From: Fasciolopsis buskii
Taxonomy: Eukaryota; Platyhelminthes; Trematoda; Plagiorchiida; Fasciolidae
Direction: 5' to 3'
DNA: 64,000 nucleotides
NCBI GenBank assembly: GCA_008360955.1
Contig: LUCM01000259.1
Location: forward strand, 1-64,000
This document shows positions 10,583 through 22,669 of the stretch, piece after piece (position 1 is the stretch's first letter; each line of letters starts with the position of its first letter). Under the pieces are notes generated by a model that searched no databases, was not told the origin of the DNA, and was given only the letters and a program-made list of their open reading frames with translations. The position numbers and the translations under genes are program-made.

Positions 10583-11348
10583 GGCAACTACTCATTACTT
10601 TTAACCAAAACATGCAGCCTGAATGTACTTTGTTCATGAACCACGAGAACACTGTGCATTTAAAACGAGATGTTCGTGATAAAAGACATCGTTCTGTAGC
10701 TAGCTATTTGTTTTTTATTTATTTAAGGGTAAGGTTGAAAGCATTTCGGAATGCGCATCGAAAGTGCTTAAAATTGATACGCATAGTAAAAACGTCAATC
10801 TGTCCATACATTACAAAGTGCTCGTTTAAAAGTGGTGGTAAGAAGATAGAGTGGGCTTTGTGTGACCATGAACATAAACGACAGGATCAAATGAAGAATA
10901 AAGTCCCGCGCAATGAGAGCAAGCTCAATGTACCGGTGCCAGTTTGCAACTACCAAAAAAACTAGGATGGAATGGCATTTCCTTCAAAATGATCTGGGCC
11001 CATAGATGTAAATGTGACCGAGGAAAATTGAACGCATCTACCAGCGGTTTTTACCAAAAGTCCGACCAGCTGATGAAAGGAACATCGACGAGCAATAAGT
11101 CAACTTTTTACGGTAAAAAGCGACATAAACCACATTGGATAAAACGTGCCACTTCGACAGTGATCGGATGATCGGATTGGTGACATGAAAAAAAGAAAAT
11201 CTCAGATTCGAAGCATGGTGCTATGCTGTTTGGGAGTCCAAAGCTGGACACCGTAGCCTGCTTGAAATACGTTTTGCACGATTTGGAATAAATGAATAAA
11301 GCGAACGGATTATGGGACCACGATCAGAGAGTTATCTACTAGACATAC
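10583..11348. other. SZT2 intron, nothing recognised
   Basis: A plus-strand open frame of 138 codons runs out of the TA repeat to 10965 but has no family signal. It is not called. Confidence 0.4.
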
Positions 11349-11719
11349 CTTCTTGTCCTGTGTACACCGGATGTGTGTGCTGGTGGGTTACTGATTAAAT
11401 CACGCAATTTGCTACTAGACGGTTGGTCGGCTGATGAAACGCTTGTCTTGGCCGTCCGTGACTCGTCCATGGATTTTGCATCTTCGTTTTCACCTGCGAT
11501 GGTCTCCGTAAACGATGCCTGGAACCACTGAAAACACGCCTCGGCCACTTTGTTCAATGAAGCATTTTCGGACTGGGCAATCTGTACCGCCTGTGAACGA
11601 ACTCGTGGGCACAACAATATTGGAGTGCAGATCGTGTGTAAATGACGACAAGCGAGTCGAATGGCCGAGAATCGTTTGAGCTGTTTGCTAGTAGGCTCGT
11701 TAGCCAATGCAATTTCCGC
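11349..11719 (-). CDS. SZT2: SZT2, internal exon at 11.5 kb
   Basis: The acceptor is clear (TTTGTCCTTCTAG before 11719) and the donor is AGAAG/GTATGT at 11349. The exon starts on a codon boundary and leaves two bases. Joined to the exon at 5161 it reads HRTR-S-VAGL without a break. The protein segment is helical, with KQLKRFSAIRLACRHLHTIC and SLNKVAEACFQWFQASFTET, then a Ser-rich linker. It is followed by an intron of about 6.2 kb that holds the nearly full-length RTE-like LINE. Confidence 0.7.
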
Positions 11720-11799
11720 CTAGAAGGACAAATTAGCGAGCGTTAATAAACAATGGTTCGTGGGCAATTGCAATTAACAAAGGGAACTAATGAAACTAC

Positions 11800-13750
11800 T
11801 ATGAATTCCGTTCAGTTCAGCTTTTACAACCATAAGGTTACACTAATTTGCTCCGATTTCGGCTGCTACCTCGCAGCAAACAATCCTAAGGAAAGAGAAA
11901 TCCAAAGATCAAACTCGAGAGAAAAAGGCGGAGGTCAAAAGGGGGCCTGCTCATTGTTTAACGTTAAACGATGATGATTATGATGGAAGAAGATAACTCT
12001 GAAGAACTTAAGAAAACTAGAGCCTCAAACACAAAAATGTCACCGCCTGTGGCAACCAGCCACATTTCATAATATTTTAAATCATCATGTAAGGATAATA
12101 TATCGTTGACCCCAACAAGATAATCTAGCTCGACCAACTCGGGACCGCCAATTGGCCACCTCAATCCAAGAAGAACAGTGTATACCGAGGGAATCGATCT
12201 GCGAGCATGTACCACGCATATTCCAACCACCTTAAACCGTTCATATTTAATTCAGATTAGATCCACTGATCTGCAACTTAGCACCGTAATAAAAAATCTT
12301 CCCACAGAATTCCAGCAACACCGGGAAGACATCGGTGACAATCTTCACAAGTATTCTGTCGCCAAACGGCCACGTCTCCGAGCCACATAACAAGACCGAT
12401 CTTACTGTCCCAGTGTAAATTCACCATTTGATCTACGGAACAGGTCCCTCAAATTTATAAACACCGATCGGGTCTCCCGTATAGGCGGCGATAAATAGGC
12501 CTTGACGAAACAGCTGAATGAAGCAAAGAGTCGTCGTATTGCATGATCACCTCATTTGCATTGGGTTTTCGAGGATCCATATCATTAATCAACTGGTTAG
12601 GGTGGCAGCTGTTGGTGATAGTTGTACCATTTTGAATTTTCCAATGTCTTTATCAACCAGTGCTTACAGTGGTTTTGCGGACTCTTGGTCCGCTGACGCC
12701 TCGGAATGTCTGTGATACTTGGCTAGACGGATCTGAGAGCACCTAGCAGATCAGCTAAGACTAAGGGTAGTCATCGTTCGTGAGACACATGATCTAGATT
12801 TCACTGCAGCATAGACCGCTGTCTACAGGGATTCTTTGGATTGCTCTCAATGTGCGCTTGGATTACGGGTATTTGGTTGTGGCGCTAGCTGCGTAGAAAG
12901 TCCCGACTGGAATCGAAGTTGGTGATTATCGTCTACAGTCAGCTGTGTACGACGTGCGGTTTCCTTGGTGGTGCAGACTAGACGGAAACGAGAACGAACA
13001 CGGACCAAATCATGATCTAAATGCAAAGTTATGGACCTGAGAGGTCGAGAATCCTCGGCAAGTCCACAACACTGGTGATCAAAGAAAAGGCCAAAATCGC
13101 AGGTCCAGAATTCGGTAAAATTGGCGATAGTTAAAACATCATTAAAGACTCTATTATCAAACGTGGCACGGATACAGATATATTCGCTGCTAAAAGGCTC
13201 TAAGTATACGAAAGTTACTGAACCTTTCGATGACAGAGCAACATGTTCTACGTTTTTGACCAAGGATTAGCCAAAATTATTGCTGGTCTGAACACCCTGA
13301 TTCGATTTTCACTTAAGTGAGAAGATTGTTGAGTACGACTTGGACAGTGCCTGTACCCTTGATGCCTTATATATACACACTCCTGATGCTACAGATTCGA
13401 TTCTGATGAGACATATATATATATATACATATATTATATAGCACAAACCTCAATACAGATTGTGTCATCAGAATCATGACGATACATGAAACCAATAAGC
13501 GAGAAACCGGAACGGAAAAAAACAATATACATGGGAGTTCCTCCATTCCCCACCTCCATGTTATCGATGATCCATCAGGATCCACGATTCCTCTGTGGCC
13601 TTGATATTACCCGTTTGCTCAAACCGAAGCAGAGTTCACTCAGGGGACCCTACCGCGAACCTTTGACCAAATGGTTTGACCCACAAGGCGGCAAGACTAC
13701 CTGAGGGTCACGAAAACTTCTGAGTAACGGTGACGGAGTACTCAGGTCAT
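11800..13750 (-). mobile_element. Degenerate RTE-like LINE with RT core deleted (older family)
   Basis: On the minus strand there is a possible 5' UTR near 13640-13690 (CACAAGGCGGC shared with the younger family), an endonuclease C-terminus at 12847-13263 (LDHDLVRVRSRFRLV in the place of the usual SDHALVRxRF box), and then RT C-terminal pieces at 11990-12430 (VRSVLLCGSETWP near 12385, a decayed NRLRWLxxx block near 12220). Its 3' end at 11800-11900 matches the block at 24.71-24.80 kb. The RT core with the catalytic box is missing, so this is an internally deleted relic. It lies in the SZT2 intron, in the sense direction. Confidence 0.68.
13410..13441. repeat. Short TA microsatellite
   Basis: About 30 bases of alternating TA with one ACAT interruption, inside or just 5' of the degenerate LINE. 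Confidence 0.8.
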
Positions 13751-15848
13751 ACGCCCTTCGGATAGGGCTAGACATCTTGGGTACTCAGTACACTTTAATG
13801 CTGCTTTTAATTAACGCAAGTCACTTTATTCCTTTCCTGTCATCCTGTCATTTTAGCAAAATGAGAAAGTCACTGGAACACTGCTGCAAATGTATTAACG
13901 CTAGGACTTTTGTGTACTTCACAATTCTAAAACATGCGAAAATTTCTCGAGTCGAATTTTTATTGATCAACACTAGCCACTTCACAAAGAACTTGGTGGA
14001 AATCGCGTCAGATACGCGTGTACTTCTGCCTATCGGTACTCAACTGTTCCGTACCTTATCCGGTTCCTGTGGAATCCGGTTAGCATTTTTTAAATAAACT
14101 AAGTTGGGTCCAGCTTCTTAGAAGCTTTCCAGAACCGGGAAATATTTTGCTTTTGGACATTTTCGTTCTCTACACCTCGTCACTGTTCCCTTTTAGCAAA
14201 TACCGGATGTAAAATACAGCACGGACGGTGCAGTACCAAGTCATTCGAGCTGCTGTCTGGTCTTCGGTAAGACCAGGAAAAACAATTTGGGCTAACCTTT
14301 CCCAAGTCGAGCACCCCATCCCAGGCGATGCAAATCGATACTGAGGAAATCCCGATAGGTTTCTCTAGCTGCACCATCCACTCACCCCGCGGCGTAACCA
14401 TTTTCATTATCGCAAGCATAACAGTAATGTTTATTCTTTGGGCCTGCTGCCCCAAGTTGACTAACACCGTTCTTTGTCATTAACAGACCACTTTACCATG
14501 TCAGAATTCCGCAAACCGCTGAATGACAGTAGTCTTTAAAGGCACGCCGTCAAAACCAACATGCAAAAGATAAGCTGCAGTTAATGTCGAGTATAATGGT
14601 TTTTCTGTCTCAAAATCTGCTCCTCGGAGTGTCGATCCTAATTCTGGATTGTTATCGACCGTTCCCGAGCCTGTGCGACCGCCATCATCTAATCGGTTGT
14701 CTGGGTCGCGCTTGAATTGGTCGATTGTGTTCGATGCATTTCACGCAATTCAGTCCATGGCATTTTTTTGTCCAATCCGGACCGCTGATCCTGATTGGGT
14801 GGCCTAGCTAACGGGGGCAATACCACTTACAATACCATTCCCTCACGCTACCATTCTAGCAATAGAAAACCATCGTAGCCTGCTGAGATCGAGGTCAATG
14901 TTTATTCATGAATAACGACGAATATTAGAACTTGTGGTGCGATGCGCCGCCAATACTGGATTCCGTGGGTTGAAATCTCTGAACAATGTCTGGAACCAAT
15001 TTGAAGAGCTCTTTCCTGACAGATCATGTGAAATGCGTTTCTGGAAACTTATCACAAACAATTCTTTAGTAAAGTTTTGGGGGAGCATGTGATATTTAAA
15101 TCACTTTAAAACTGGAACAACCAAACCATTTTGCCTTTTCAATGGTGCGTGCAGTCCGAATCAGCACTTACTATAACTCTTCCTAAACTCATGATACCCG
15201 TATTGAAGATGCGAATTCCACCTACCAATTTTTTTTCCATGAGAACCGATACTATTCGACGAGATTTCAAAGACTGCACGGTTGAAAACTTGTATAAGGT
15301 CATAAACGTGTGAAATTTGACTTCCTCACTCGTCTTTTTCCTTATTACATACGGTCGTTCTACAAAACTGTGCGAACGGTGGAGCTCACGCGGCTTGTCT
15401 TAATGAATCAGTAATAAAAGCTCGACAGTGTTCAGTACCATTCTCATTCACTCTCTTGCTAGCGGGTGGGTTAGGTATTTGAATTTCGCGCTTGGTTTCG
15501 TGCGATTGACCAATCAGAGCGGCCTTCAGTCCATTCCAGTGTCTTGCGACTAAAAGTCTTGAAGACTATAATCTAGACCATTGCGTCCTGAACGTCAATG
15601 TGTATGGATGTCCTGCTAGGCCCCAGGTTCTGCACCACTGTGCACTTAGGGTCTACGTAAACCCTCGTAAAGTGATGCGCATCGAGACCCAGTCCAATTG
15701 GTAGTTATGCGCTACGGTTCATATCGATATCCGTTATTATGCTACTGTGTGACATCCGGTACTGACGTCTTGTCTATTAGTATTTTGTCCGCAGTTTAAT
15801 CCAGCCGGAAATACAACACAAAGTTCGACTGGTGCTGGTTAAATATTG
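13751..15848. other. SZT2 intron, nothing recognised
   Basis: About 2.1 kb with no supported gene. A minus-strand open frame of 95 codons at 14180-14467 has no recognisable family and no phase-consistent splice pair, so I leave it uncalled. Confidence 0.4.
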
Positions 15849-16205
15849 TAGACGTGTAACTCATGGGGATTGATGGACGGGTACTGCTAAGGAGTCCAGC
15901 CGCTAAGCAGAAGAACGATTAGGGTTCTCAGCCAAAGTCTTTGGTTCTAAGAAGAACCGGACCACAAGGCGGCGAGGAATAGCTGACTGGGAGCCCATCT
16001 ACATGGATCAATTCCACTTGTTTTTTCGACTGAGCTGCTAGCTCAGATCAACCCCTGACTTGGAGGACCAGGAGACTACTTCGTCAGGCCTCTACCCATT
16101 GACCTTCCAGGCATGATTTGATCTTCAGCTTGAGATAAGCCATCCTGTATAGCTCGCTGGGTCATGGAGGCACGCAAGCCGTCACACCACGTCAAGGCGT
16201 AGTCT
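15849..16205 (-). mobile_element. 5'-end-only fragment of RTE-like LINE (copy 4)
   Basis: About 350 bases match 36071-36430 with only a few differences. The fragment holds the LINE 5' UTR plus the first few codons of the ORF (ATG with SYTST) and nothing else. LINE insertions normally lose the 5' end and keep the 3' end, so this is the reverse of the expected truncation. It lies in an SZT2 intron, in the sense direction. Confidence 0.88.
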
Positions 16206-16781
16206 CGTGTAAGTCACAGAGGAAACCCGGAGTAAGTGACCTGAAATAAACCTGGAAAGTAAATTTCCAGGTAATTTGAGTCATGTATACTCTTTGCCGT
16301 ATAGGCGAAGTTCACCAGTCTGATTTTGCGGCTGTCTAAAAAGTGTGAAGTGGACACGACCTGGAGTAGTTTGAATGTACCACTGATTAACAGCCCAGTG
16401 TTAAAATTGAATTTCGAATTTTTCAGGGCACCCCGGATGGTTACGGAACACTAGATTAATTTCGTGGATGAACTAATCTTGAATAAGCACAATGAATGCC
16501 CGGAAGAACCTCACACCGGAAAGAGATTGTACGGGAATGCTATTACCTTAAATTGTTAATGTACTGGATTGGCTACACACTTGAGGATACATCGTCAAGA
16601 ACGAACATATTTCCTTTTAATTAACTCGAAAATGATGAAGCCAAGCTGTGAGTAGTTGAATCTATCTAGAACAAATCAGTGATTTCATCGTTAGCTTAGA
16701 TAAATGATACTAACGTTCCTTTCGTTTGTATACATCATCATCACCAAGAACACCGTTTAAATCGGAGAAAAGAAAACATAC
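16206..16781. other. SZT2 intron, nothing recognised
   Basis: Intron sequence between the LINE 5' fragment and the exon donor at 16782. No coding or RNA signal. Confidence 0.45.
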
Positions 16782-17063
16782 ATCGGAAATCCGAGGAGTT
16801 GACTGAAACTGGGTTGCTGATTTCCCTGACGAACCAGTTCCTCCGAGCATAGTGATATGCTTGGACATTGTGGGGTCAGGTGTAAGTTCACCGTGAAGAC
16901 GACGTTTGCGACTTTCTTGCCAGGCTCGAAACGGCAGTGCCAATAGTTCCAAACGCTGTGCACGGCACCAATCATGATCCATCACGGTCAATGCTTGCAA
17001 ACCGTGACGAAATACAAGGTCGAGTTCATTCGCCGGCTTCAACGGTGGAATTCGACTGCAATC
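16782..17063 (-). CDS. SZT2: SZT2, internal exon at 17.0 kb
   Basis: The acceptor is CCCGCTAACAG before 17063 and the donor GAT/GTATGT at 16782. The exon is 282 bases, or 94 whole codons, and both ends sit on codon boundaries, in phase with the exons on either side (18659 and 11719). The reading begins DCSRIPPLKPANELDLVFRH and continues with a helical Arg/Leu-rich segment, WCRAQRLELLALPFRAWQES, then a Ser/Thr-rich tail. No named domain is visible. Assignment rests on strand, order and phase. Confidence 0.68.
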
Positions 17064-17645
17064 CTGTTAGCGGGAATTGTACCGATAAAACTATTAGGAT
17101 TCAGATGTTTTTTAGTGTTCATACTAACAATTGGAACGCTGTGAAATATTTGAGCAATTTTATATTCATGAAGACAAGTCAATTTGAGAACAATCGTAAA
17201 CTACGGACTGAACATGAAGATATCCAAAGTGAATTTCAACCATCACGGAAGTAACAACAAGCAGCTACACTCTCACGGTAATGACACATCAGATTTTCAT
17301 TCTCTCGACAGAATTCAGCCGTATGTTTGGATCGCGCGCCTATATCACGAATAGAGAATTTACCATTATCTCAGAGTACTCGATGGAAAGCCATTGGTTT
17401 GGTGGCCTTCGAAAATGTACGAGTTAGCCATGGGAAATCCTCACGTAAGTTTGAGAAAGAGATACAATGATGTGGCTGATGTATCGTCTCACTAAGTTCT
17501 GTATTTTAAGTGTTGGGCCTGATCGGTTCCGTCTAGTTCGTCAGTTTACCAGTAGTACCCAGTGGGATGGGGACAATTATGAAGATAGGAGAAATTGAGC
17601 ATTGATGGAAAACAAAGAGGAATCTTACTAATCGGCCGCTACATA
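17064..17645. other. SZT2 intron, nothing recognised
   Basis: Intron sequence upstream (in gene order) of the exon acceptor at 17063. A plus-strand open frame overlaps the exon and is a shadow. Confidence 0.45.
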
Positions 17646-17720
17646 GGTTGAGTCAATGATCTAGGGGTGCGATACTCATTTAAGTGCGAGTGGTGCCGAG
17701 TTCAAATCTCGATTGAACCC
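17646..17720 (+). pseudogene. tRNA-Pro-like pseudogene or tRNA-derived SINE head
   Basis: The 75-base block has a D-arm and A box like tRNA-Pro (GATCTAGGGGTGCGATACTC), an anticodon arm, and a T-arm with CGAG-TTCAAAT-CTCG. The ends pair as an acceptor stem in six of seven positions. Compared with the tRNA-Pro(AGG) pattern as I recall it, the anticodon loop is one base short, so a working tRNA is unlikely. A run of six T at about 17730-17735 could be a Pol III terminator. It lies inside an SZT2 intron on the opposite strand. A SINE head is an equally good reading. Confidence 0.6.
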
Positions 17721-18658
17721 TTTATCCAATTTTTTCATGGCAGATGGCAGTTCGCTCTCACCCACTTCGTTACCATACGTGATCCATTATTTTGTTCTAT
17801 ACCACTCCAAGTTTCTGGGTTATGGTTACCGCTCCCCCATCCTCCCTACACTCATGAATCATGGATGTCATAAAAATGCAACCAATCAGGGAAATGACAA
17901 CTACACGAAAACCCTGAGGAGTGTGTTTACCAAAATCCAAACGGTTTCAGATTGAGCATCATCAAAAACCATCGGCCGAGTTTCAGTGACGGAAAGATGA
18001 CACGATCGACGGTACTCGATCTCCTATCTCACAATATGGTCCAAGCAGACGGAGATTTGTAAACAATTATCAGTATAGGGTTGGGAGCATCTAGATTCGT
18101 GTTCGGAGTATCCGTGTTATTCAGTCGAGAGATCCGAATCAGAAACAAAATAGGACCATTTGAGACCAGATGACTTCACGTCTACCAACTCTTTAGAAGA
18201 TAGATGCCTAGGAAAACGGCTCACGGTTGATAACTGGTGAAAGTAGATCAGAGGTATATGACAAAAATGTGTCAAAATACTAACCACTCACAGACTGTTG
18301 ACCACTTTTAGGGCATGAACGTTCTATCTCTCGAGGTTGAAGCACCACTAAAAAACATTTACCCGCCCATGCACGAAGTCAACTAGCAGAAAGGTGACTT
18401 GAATAACGATAACGTCTTCCCACTTCAGAGACTGGCGAAATGCAGACCTTAGAGAACGGACGATTCATGAACAAAAGTATCTGAATTTGTCTCACATGAC
18501 CTAGATGATTCATGTATTTCTAATTTTATCACAAAAAATATATCGAAATGAAAAGACTTCTGACCGAATCCGGTCTCCGTGGTGTTCATACAGGCTTTGA
18601 AACACCTATCTTGAAAAGCAAAATCAGGGCATAACAACAAAATGTGCCAGAGAACTAC
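17721..18658. other. SZT2 intron, nothing recognised
   Basis: Non-coding sequence between the tRNA-like block and the exon donor at 18659. It may include the body of a SINE if the tRNA-like block is its head. Confidence 0.4.
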
Positions 18659-18862
18659 CTGAAAGAGATGCAAAAAAGTTGACATATTCTTGAGAGAACT
18701 CAGATCATTGAATAGCATACTGCCGGACAATAAATTTCCACCGCCGCTCCCATTTAGAGTATTTGGATATGGATGAGCGCCAATAGTAGGTGTCGGCATG
18801 CCTGGATGACCTAAGTCACTGCTACTAGAGGTCGGATAACGTCTGCGTGTACCAGACCCACT

Positions 18863-18904
<42 letters not shown>

Positions 18905-19232
18905 ACCAGCACCACCACTAACGGAGCCGGAGACAGGAACGACACCAGAGACTGGAAGTCGTACAACACCGGTGGGTCCACGATCGGTGGTCCCAGAACT
19001 GCTGATCGGTGTGACTGGAAGACCACGTGATGTCAATCCGCCCAAAGCACTGTCTGGATAGGTCATTAATTCGGGCGGACACGGATTTCGGATGAGCTCG
19101 ATCGCATGATTGGCGCACCAACGTGCGAACGGATCTTTCAAATCGTGGAACAGACCGAGTTTCTGGACGGACAAGCATTGTAGCAACTGTTTGGAAAGGA
19201 TAGTAGAAAGAACACCCAATTCCACGTTAATT
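18659..19232 (-). CDS. SZT2: SZT2, internal exon with QKLGLFH block and poly-Gly insert
   Basis: The acceptor is a run of T ending ATCCAG before 19232, and the donor is TTTCAG/GTAGTT at 18659. The 574-base exon starts with the third base of a codon and ends on a codon boundary. It opens with SKQLLQCLSVQKLGLFHDLK, which fits the conserved LGLFH region of SZT2, then FARWCANHAIELIRNPCPP. After this comes a long low-complexity part, with 15 or so glycines encoded by a GCC-type triplet run on the plus strand (18864-18898), then Arg/Ser and Gly/Pro-rich sequence. The poly-Gly insert is probably disordered. Confidence 0.75.
18864..18898. repeat. (CCG)n run coding poly-Gly in SZT2
   Basis: About 35 bases of uninterrupted CCG triplets on the plus strand, read as glycine codons on the coding strand, continuing into CCA triplets that also encode glycine. 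Confidence 0.95.
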
Positions 19233-20289
19233 CTGGATAAAAAAATGAAACCGGCAAAGATAATCGAGCACAATCTTGTCAATCTACTTTATACCATTAT
19301 TTCGAACTTGTGTCCAAGCTATTTAGAATTGTTATCTGATGGGCAAATAAACAACATCTCGTTCGCATGTAGATCTACCGGAACTCAATAGCCAAATTTT
19401 TGCCCCTGTAGTAAGTTTTTTCCACTTGAGTTTGTAATACGGTGTAGAAACATTAAGGGAAAACTTAAAATTACCGCAAATCTACATTTATTTATGTTTC
19501 GTGTGGGTCTAACTAATACTTGGGCACTCACAGTCTTTAACACCACGGTAGCATCAATTGGACATGGAATTTGAACACATATAAGGATGTGCAAAAAACC
19601 AGGTACCTAGAGAGGGTGACTTGATGACATCCTGGGTTATAATTACAGAGGTCAATGGATTCAACTAATCAACAAATCATCGTTTTATCCGTTAGTGCTG
19701 CCAAATTTGTGCCTCACTGAAGACATCGATGCCCTCCCTTCACTAATTTGGAAATTCAACATAGACAACGGTTTAACGTTGATGACTCGGGGGTGAGGTG
19801 GATAGCGAGATTCCTAGTACCGGAAATTCTAATTAGTACCAACGCGAAGGTTGGACTCGAGACTATCGGATTAGGCTTCGTTAGATCACCTTATTGTTCC
19901 CGTGACAACGAGATCAAGCCGAGGGACAGTAAGCGTTTTGATGGTTCAGTTTAAAGAATATTCGATAGATTATAACCCGATGATGGATGCCTCAGTTTTG
20001 TGGAGACTCAGATAAAAGTTGGTTAATTTGTGAAAGCCAGAAAAAAGAAAACATCCGAAGGGACAGGATAGACGAACATCTCAGTGATGCTATTAATCTC
20101 AGACACCCGCAAAACATGCCAATCTCAAAACTTAAAACATGCTAAATGATTGAGTAAGGCACAAGTTAATTTGACAATAACTTCACTCAAATCATGACTA
20201 AGGAAGTCAAGTTCATCGCGTGCAACTCTGGGTATCAATGTGGTCAGACTATTCCATAAATGTGAAGGGTAAAAGCAAAACGAAACCAC
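19233..20289. other. SZT2 intron, nothing recognised
   Basis: About 1.06 kb with no gene. A micro-exon could be hidden here, because the donor at 20290/20287 and the acceptor at 19233 are out of phase with each other. Confidence 0.4.
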
Positions 20290-20670
20290 TTGCTTTGAAT
20301 CTGCGATTATACCAGTCTGCTAGAGAGGTAAGTCGACCGGACAAACGATCGGTTTCTTCTTTGGACCAATTATATATGTATACAGTAATCAAACGTGATG
20401 TGAACTTGATAAAGCAGAGTCCCTGGCGCGGAACCCGAACAATCATAGGAACCAACAGCTCGTCCGTCGCGCTCGACTGAGCCGTATCACGCAAATCATT
20501 CGAGAATGTTGGTGGTCCCTGATGTCCAGGAAACGATGGTTGGGTTGGTGACGACTGCTGCTGTACTGTTATGGCCGTTGATGCTCGGGGAGATATGTTA
20601 AACTCGGTCGACTGGGCAATTCCAGAACAACTTAACTGAACAGGGCAGAATTCTGGGAACCTGCTGGTAG
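20290..20670 (-). CDS. SZT2: SZT2, internal exon at 20.5 kb
   Basis: The acceptor is strong (CACTTCCTTTCAG before 20670), and the first two bases complete the codon left by the exon at 23559. A Gln/Ser/Pro-rich linker leads into a conserved-looking block, LCFIKFTSRLITVYIYNWS, then LADWYNRRFK. By my recollection this matches the part of animal SZT2 that precedes a QKLGLFH motif, and that motif opens the next exon here. The 3' end is ambiguous: donors at 20290 or 20287 leave one base, while the next exon needs two. A micro-exon or a non-obvious donor is possible. Confidence 0.7.
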
Positions 20671-22669
20671 CTGAAAGGAAGTGATGTATGCCTTATTTAT
20701 CCACCGGAGAAATCTGGTCACAAATTAATTGCCATTAAGACCAAGGCAAAAAAAGAAAGAACGAACGTTTAACGTACAGGGTTCAACAAAATTGCCGGCC
20801 CTTCCACACCCGTCCACGCCACCGACTGTCTGTCCATCTTGGTACATGGCTTCTCTATGGGCACCGTACAACTTGATTACCCGAACCGAAACGTTTTCAG
20901 TTAGAAGACCCGATAAACAAGGCAGAGGAGCGAAACAACCAGTCGGGTTTTTATCATTTCAGATGATGAACCAGTCCGTCATCATACGCACCGACCGTCG
21001 TCAAATATCTGTCACCAAAAAGGTCAGAAGTTTGAACCTCGGATCCTTTGGTCTCTTTGGTAGTAGACTGTAACCTTGCCGCCGCCCAGATTATTACCAC
21101 ACAACCCAATGAGACCTTACGTGGTTCTATGTCTTTCCAGGTTTCAGGACCATTGTTGATGTCCCAACCCCCCACCCCTGTGTAGTGGTCCCTAGCGGTT
21201 ATGAGGCGTGCCCCCTCTGCTATACCCATGCATGAGGCTTACCATAAAAATCACTAACTTCAGAATTGGCGTAACTTGTTATTGTTGTCTCCTGGTTGAT
21301 CAAACTGGACACAAACCATAGAACGCACAAGATGACAGTACTGGAGTTTACATAGTAACATGATATCATCCAAACAGACGCGATACCAAGACGGAGGAGA
21401 GCCGCACGCTTGGCTTTCTCAAGGTACCGGATAAAGTTAAGTAGCGACCGAATCAATCCATCTTTTTTATTCTAAGGCGTTCAGTCGGAAAATTACAGCT
21501 GCTGATTTATCGTAGAGCAACTTTGAGAAGCCATCACACGCAGTTCTCCAGGTTTGTTCCAGTATCACAGATACCTTTTCCATAGGTCTCGAATTATTTG
21601 TGTTATAGAACAACTACAGAAGTAAAAAGAATCCTAAAAGTCACACTGGATATATAGAAAAAATATAGCGGAAAATTGGACCCCTGTTGCGAGGGGAACA
21701 AAAGCGAGTCATTCTGTTTGCTCATTTTGAAGGCAATCATATTCGTAAACACGTCCGTCACAATTTGAAGTTTGCCTAGAATCCACTATGACCGCCAGAT
21801 CGTGTGCTTTTCAAGCCACTAGCAGGCTTTAATTTCCAAACTCGCTCCGACAACCGTATTGCCCTTAGTTTTTACCAGTTCCTTTGCAGCTGTGACGCGT
21901 ATATCGTCAGAACAGAACAACACCTGGCTCAAAGAGTAGCCGAACGTCCCGAAATAGCTTCTGTGCTCGGTGACTAAAATGGACTGTACGAGATAGGCTT
22001 CGGCAAGAGACCCATCATCGGCTTTTGCGAAGTATCTGCCTCCGGACAGGCAGACTAAAGAACCGGAATGCGATGCTGTTGGAACTTAGCAAGATCATAC
22101 TGGTCAACTTAGAAAACCTCCCTCTGCGCGCAAAAAACTACTTTTACCAACCACCTGCCTTCCACTTCATTAATCAGGCGAACTCCAACTTGTTACTCAC
22201 AGACTTTTCACAGACATTTTAAGGCGGTTTATTTTATGACCTGTTGGAACCTTAAGCGTCTCATATCATTCCAAGTTTCAGGGGCACGGTTTCCGGTCTC
22301 CGCTCTCTGGCGTAGTGGGCTTTAGAGGTAACTCGGTATGTTCATTCCATCAAATTCATGCGTAAAACAGCATGAAAAATGTAACACACCATGTATACGC
22401 TGGCATGTTTCACAAAGGTGGTTGCCAAAAGTGAACAGAAGGCAAGCATCCCGAAATTGGATTAAAACAGCCTAAAGTTTCAAGGTTTTCGGGTCCGCTA
22501 GCTTATCAACGACGAGATGTGCCACCCCTACTGTTGAACGACCAAGGGGAGAACTGAGTAGTGGTCAGGAAAGACAACAGATGCAGAGGGCTTCGCCAGC
22601 CACAATAGGCTGTGGACGCGCGGTTAAATCAACCTTCCGATTAATATTTAGGCTACTATGCTTCAATCT
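20671..22669. other. SZT2 intron, probably old repeats
   Basis: No supported exon. Opposed open frames at 20729-21229 (GC-rich part at 21050-21235) have no family signal. Confidence 0.35.

Noticed and set aside
10319..10652. Open frames reading repetitive Tyr/Ile on both strands
   Set aside because: They are translations of the TA microsatellite.
14180..14467. Minus-strand open frame of 95 codons as a possible SZT2 exon
   Set aside because: The exons at 16782 and 11719 already join in phase without it, and it has no recognisable family.
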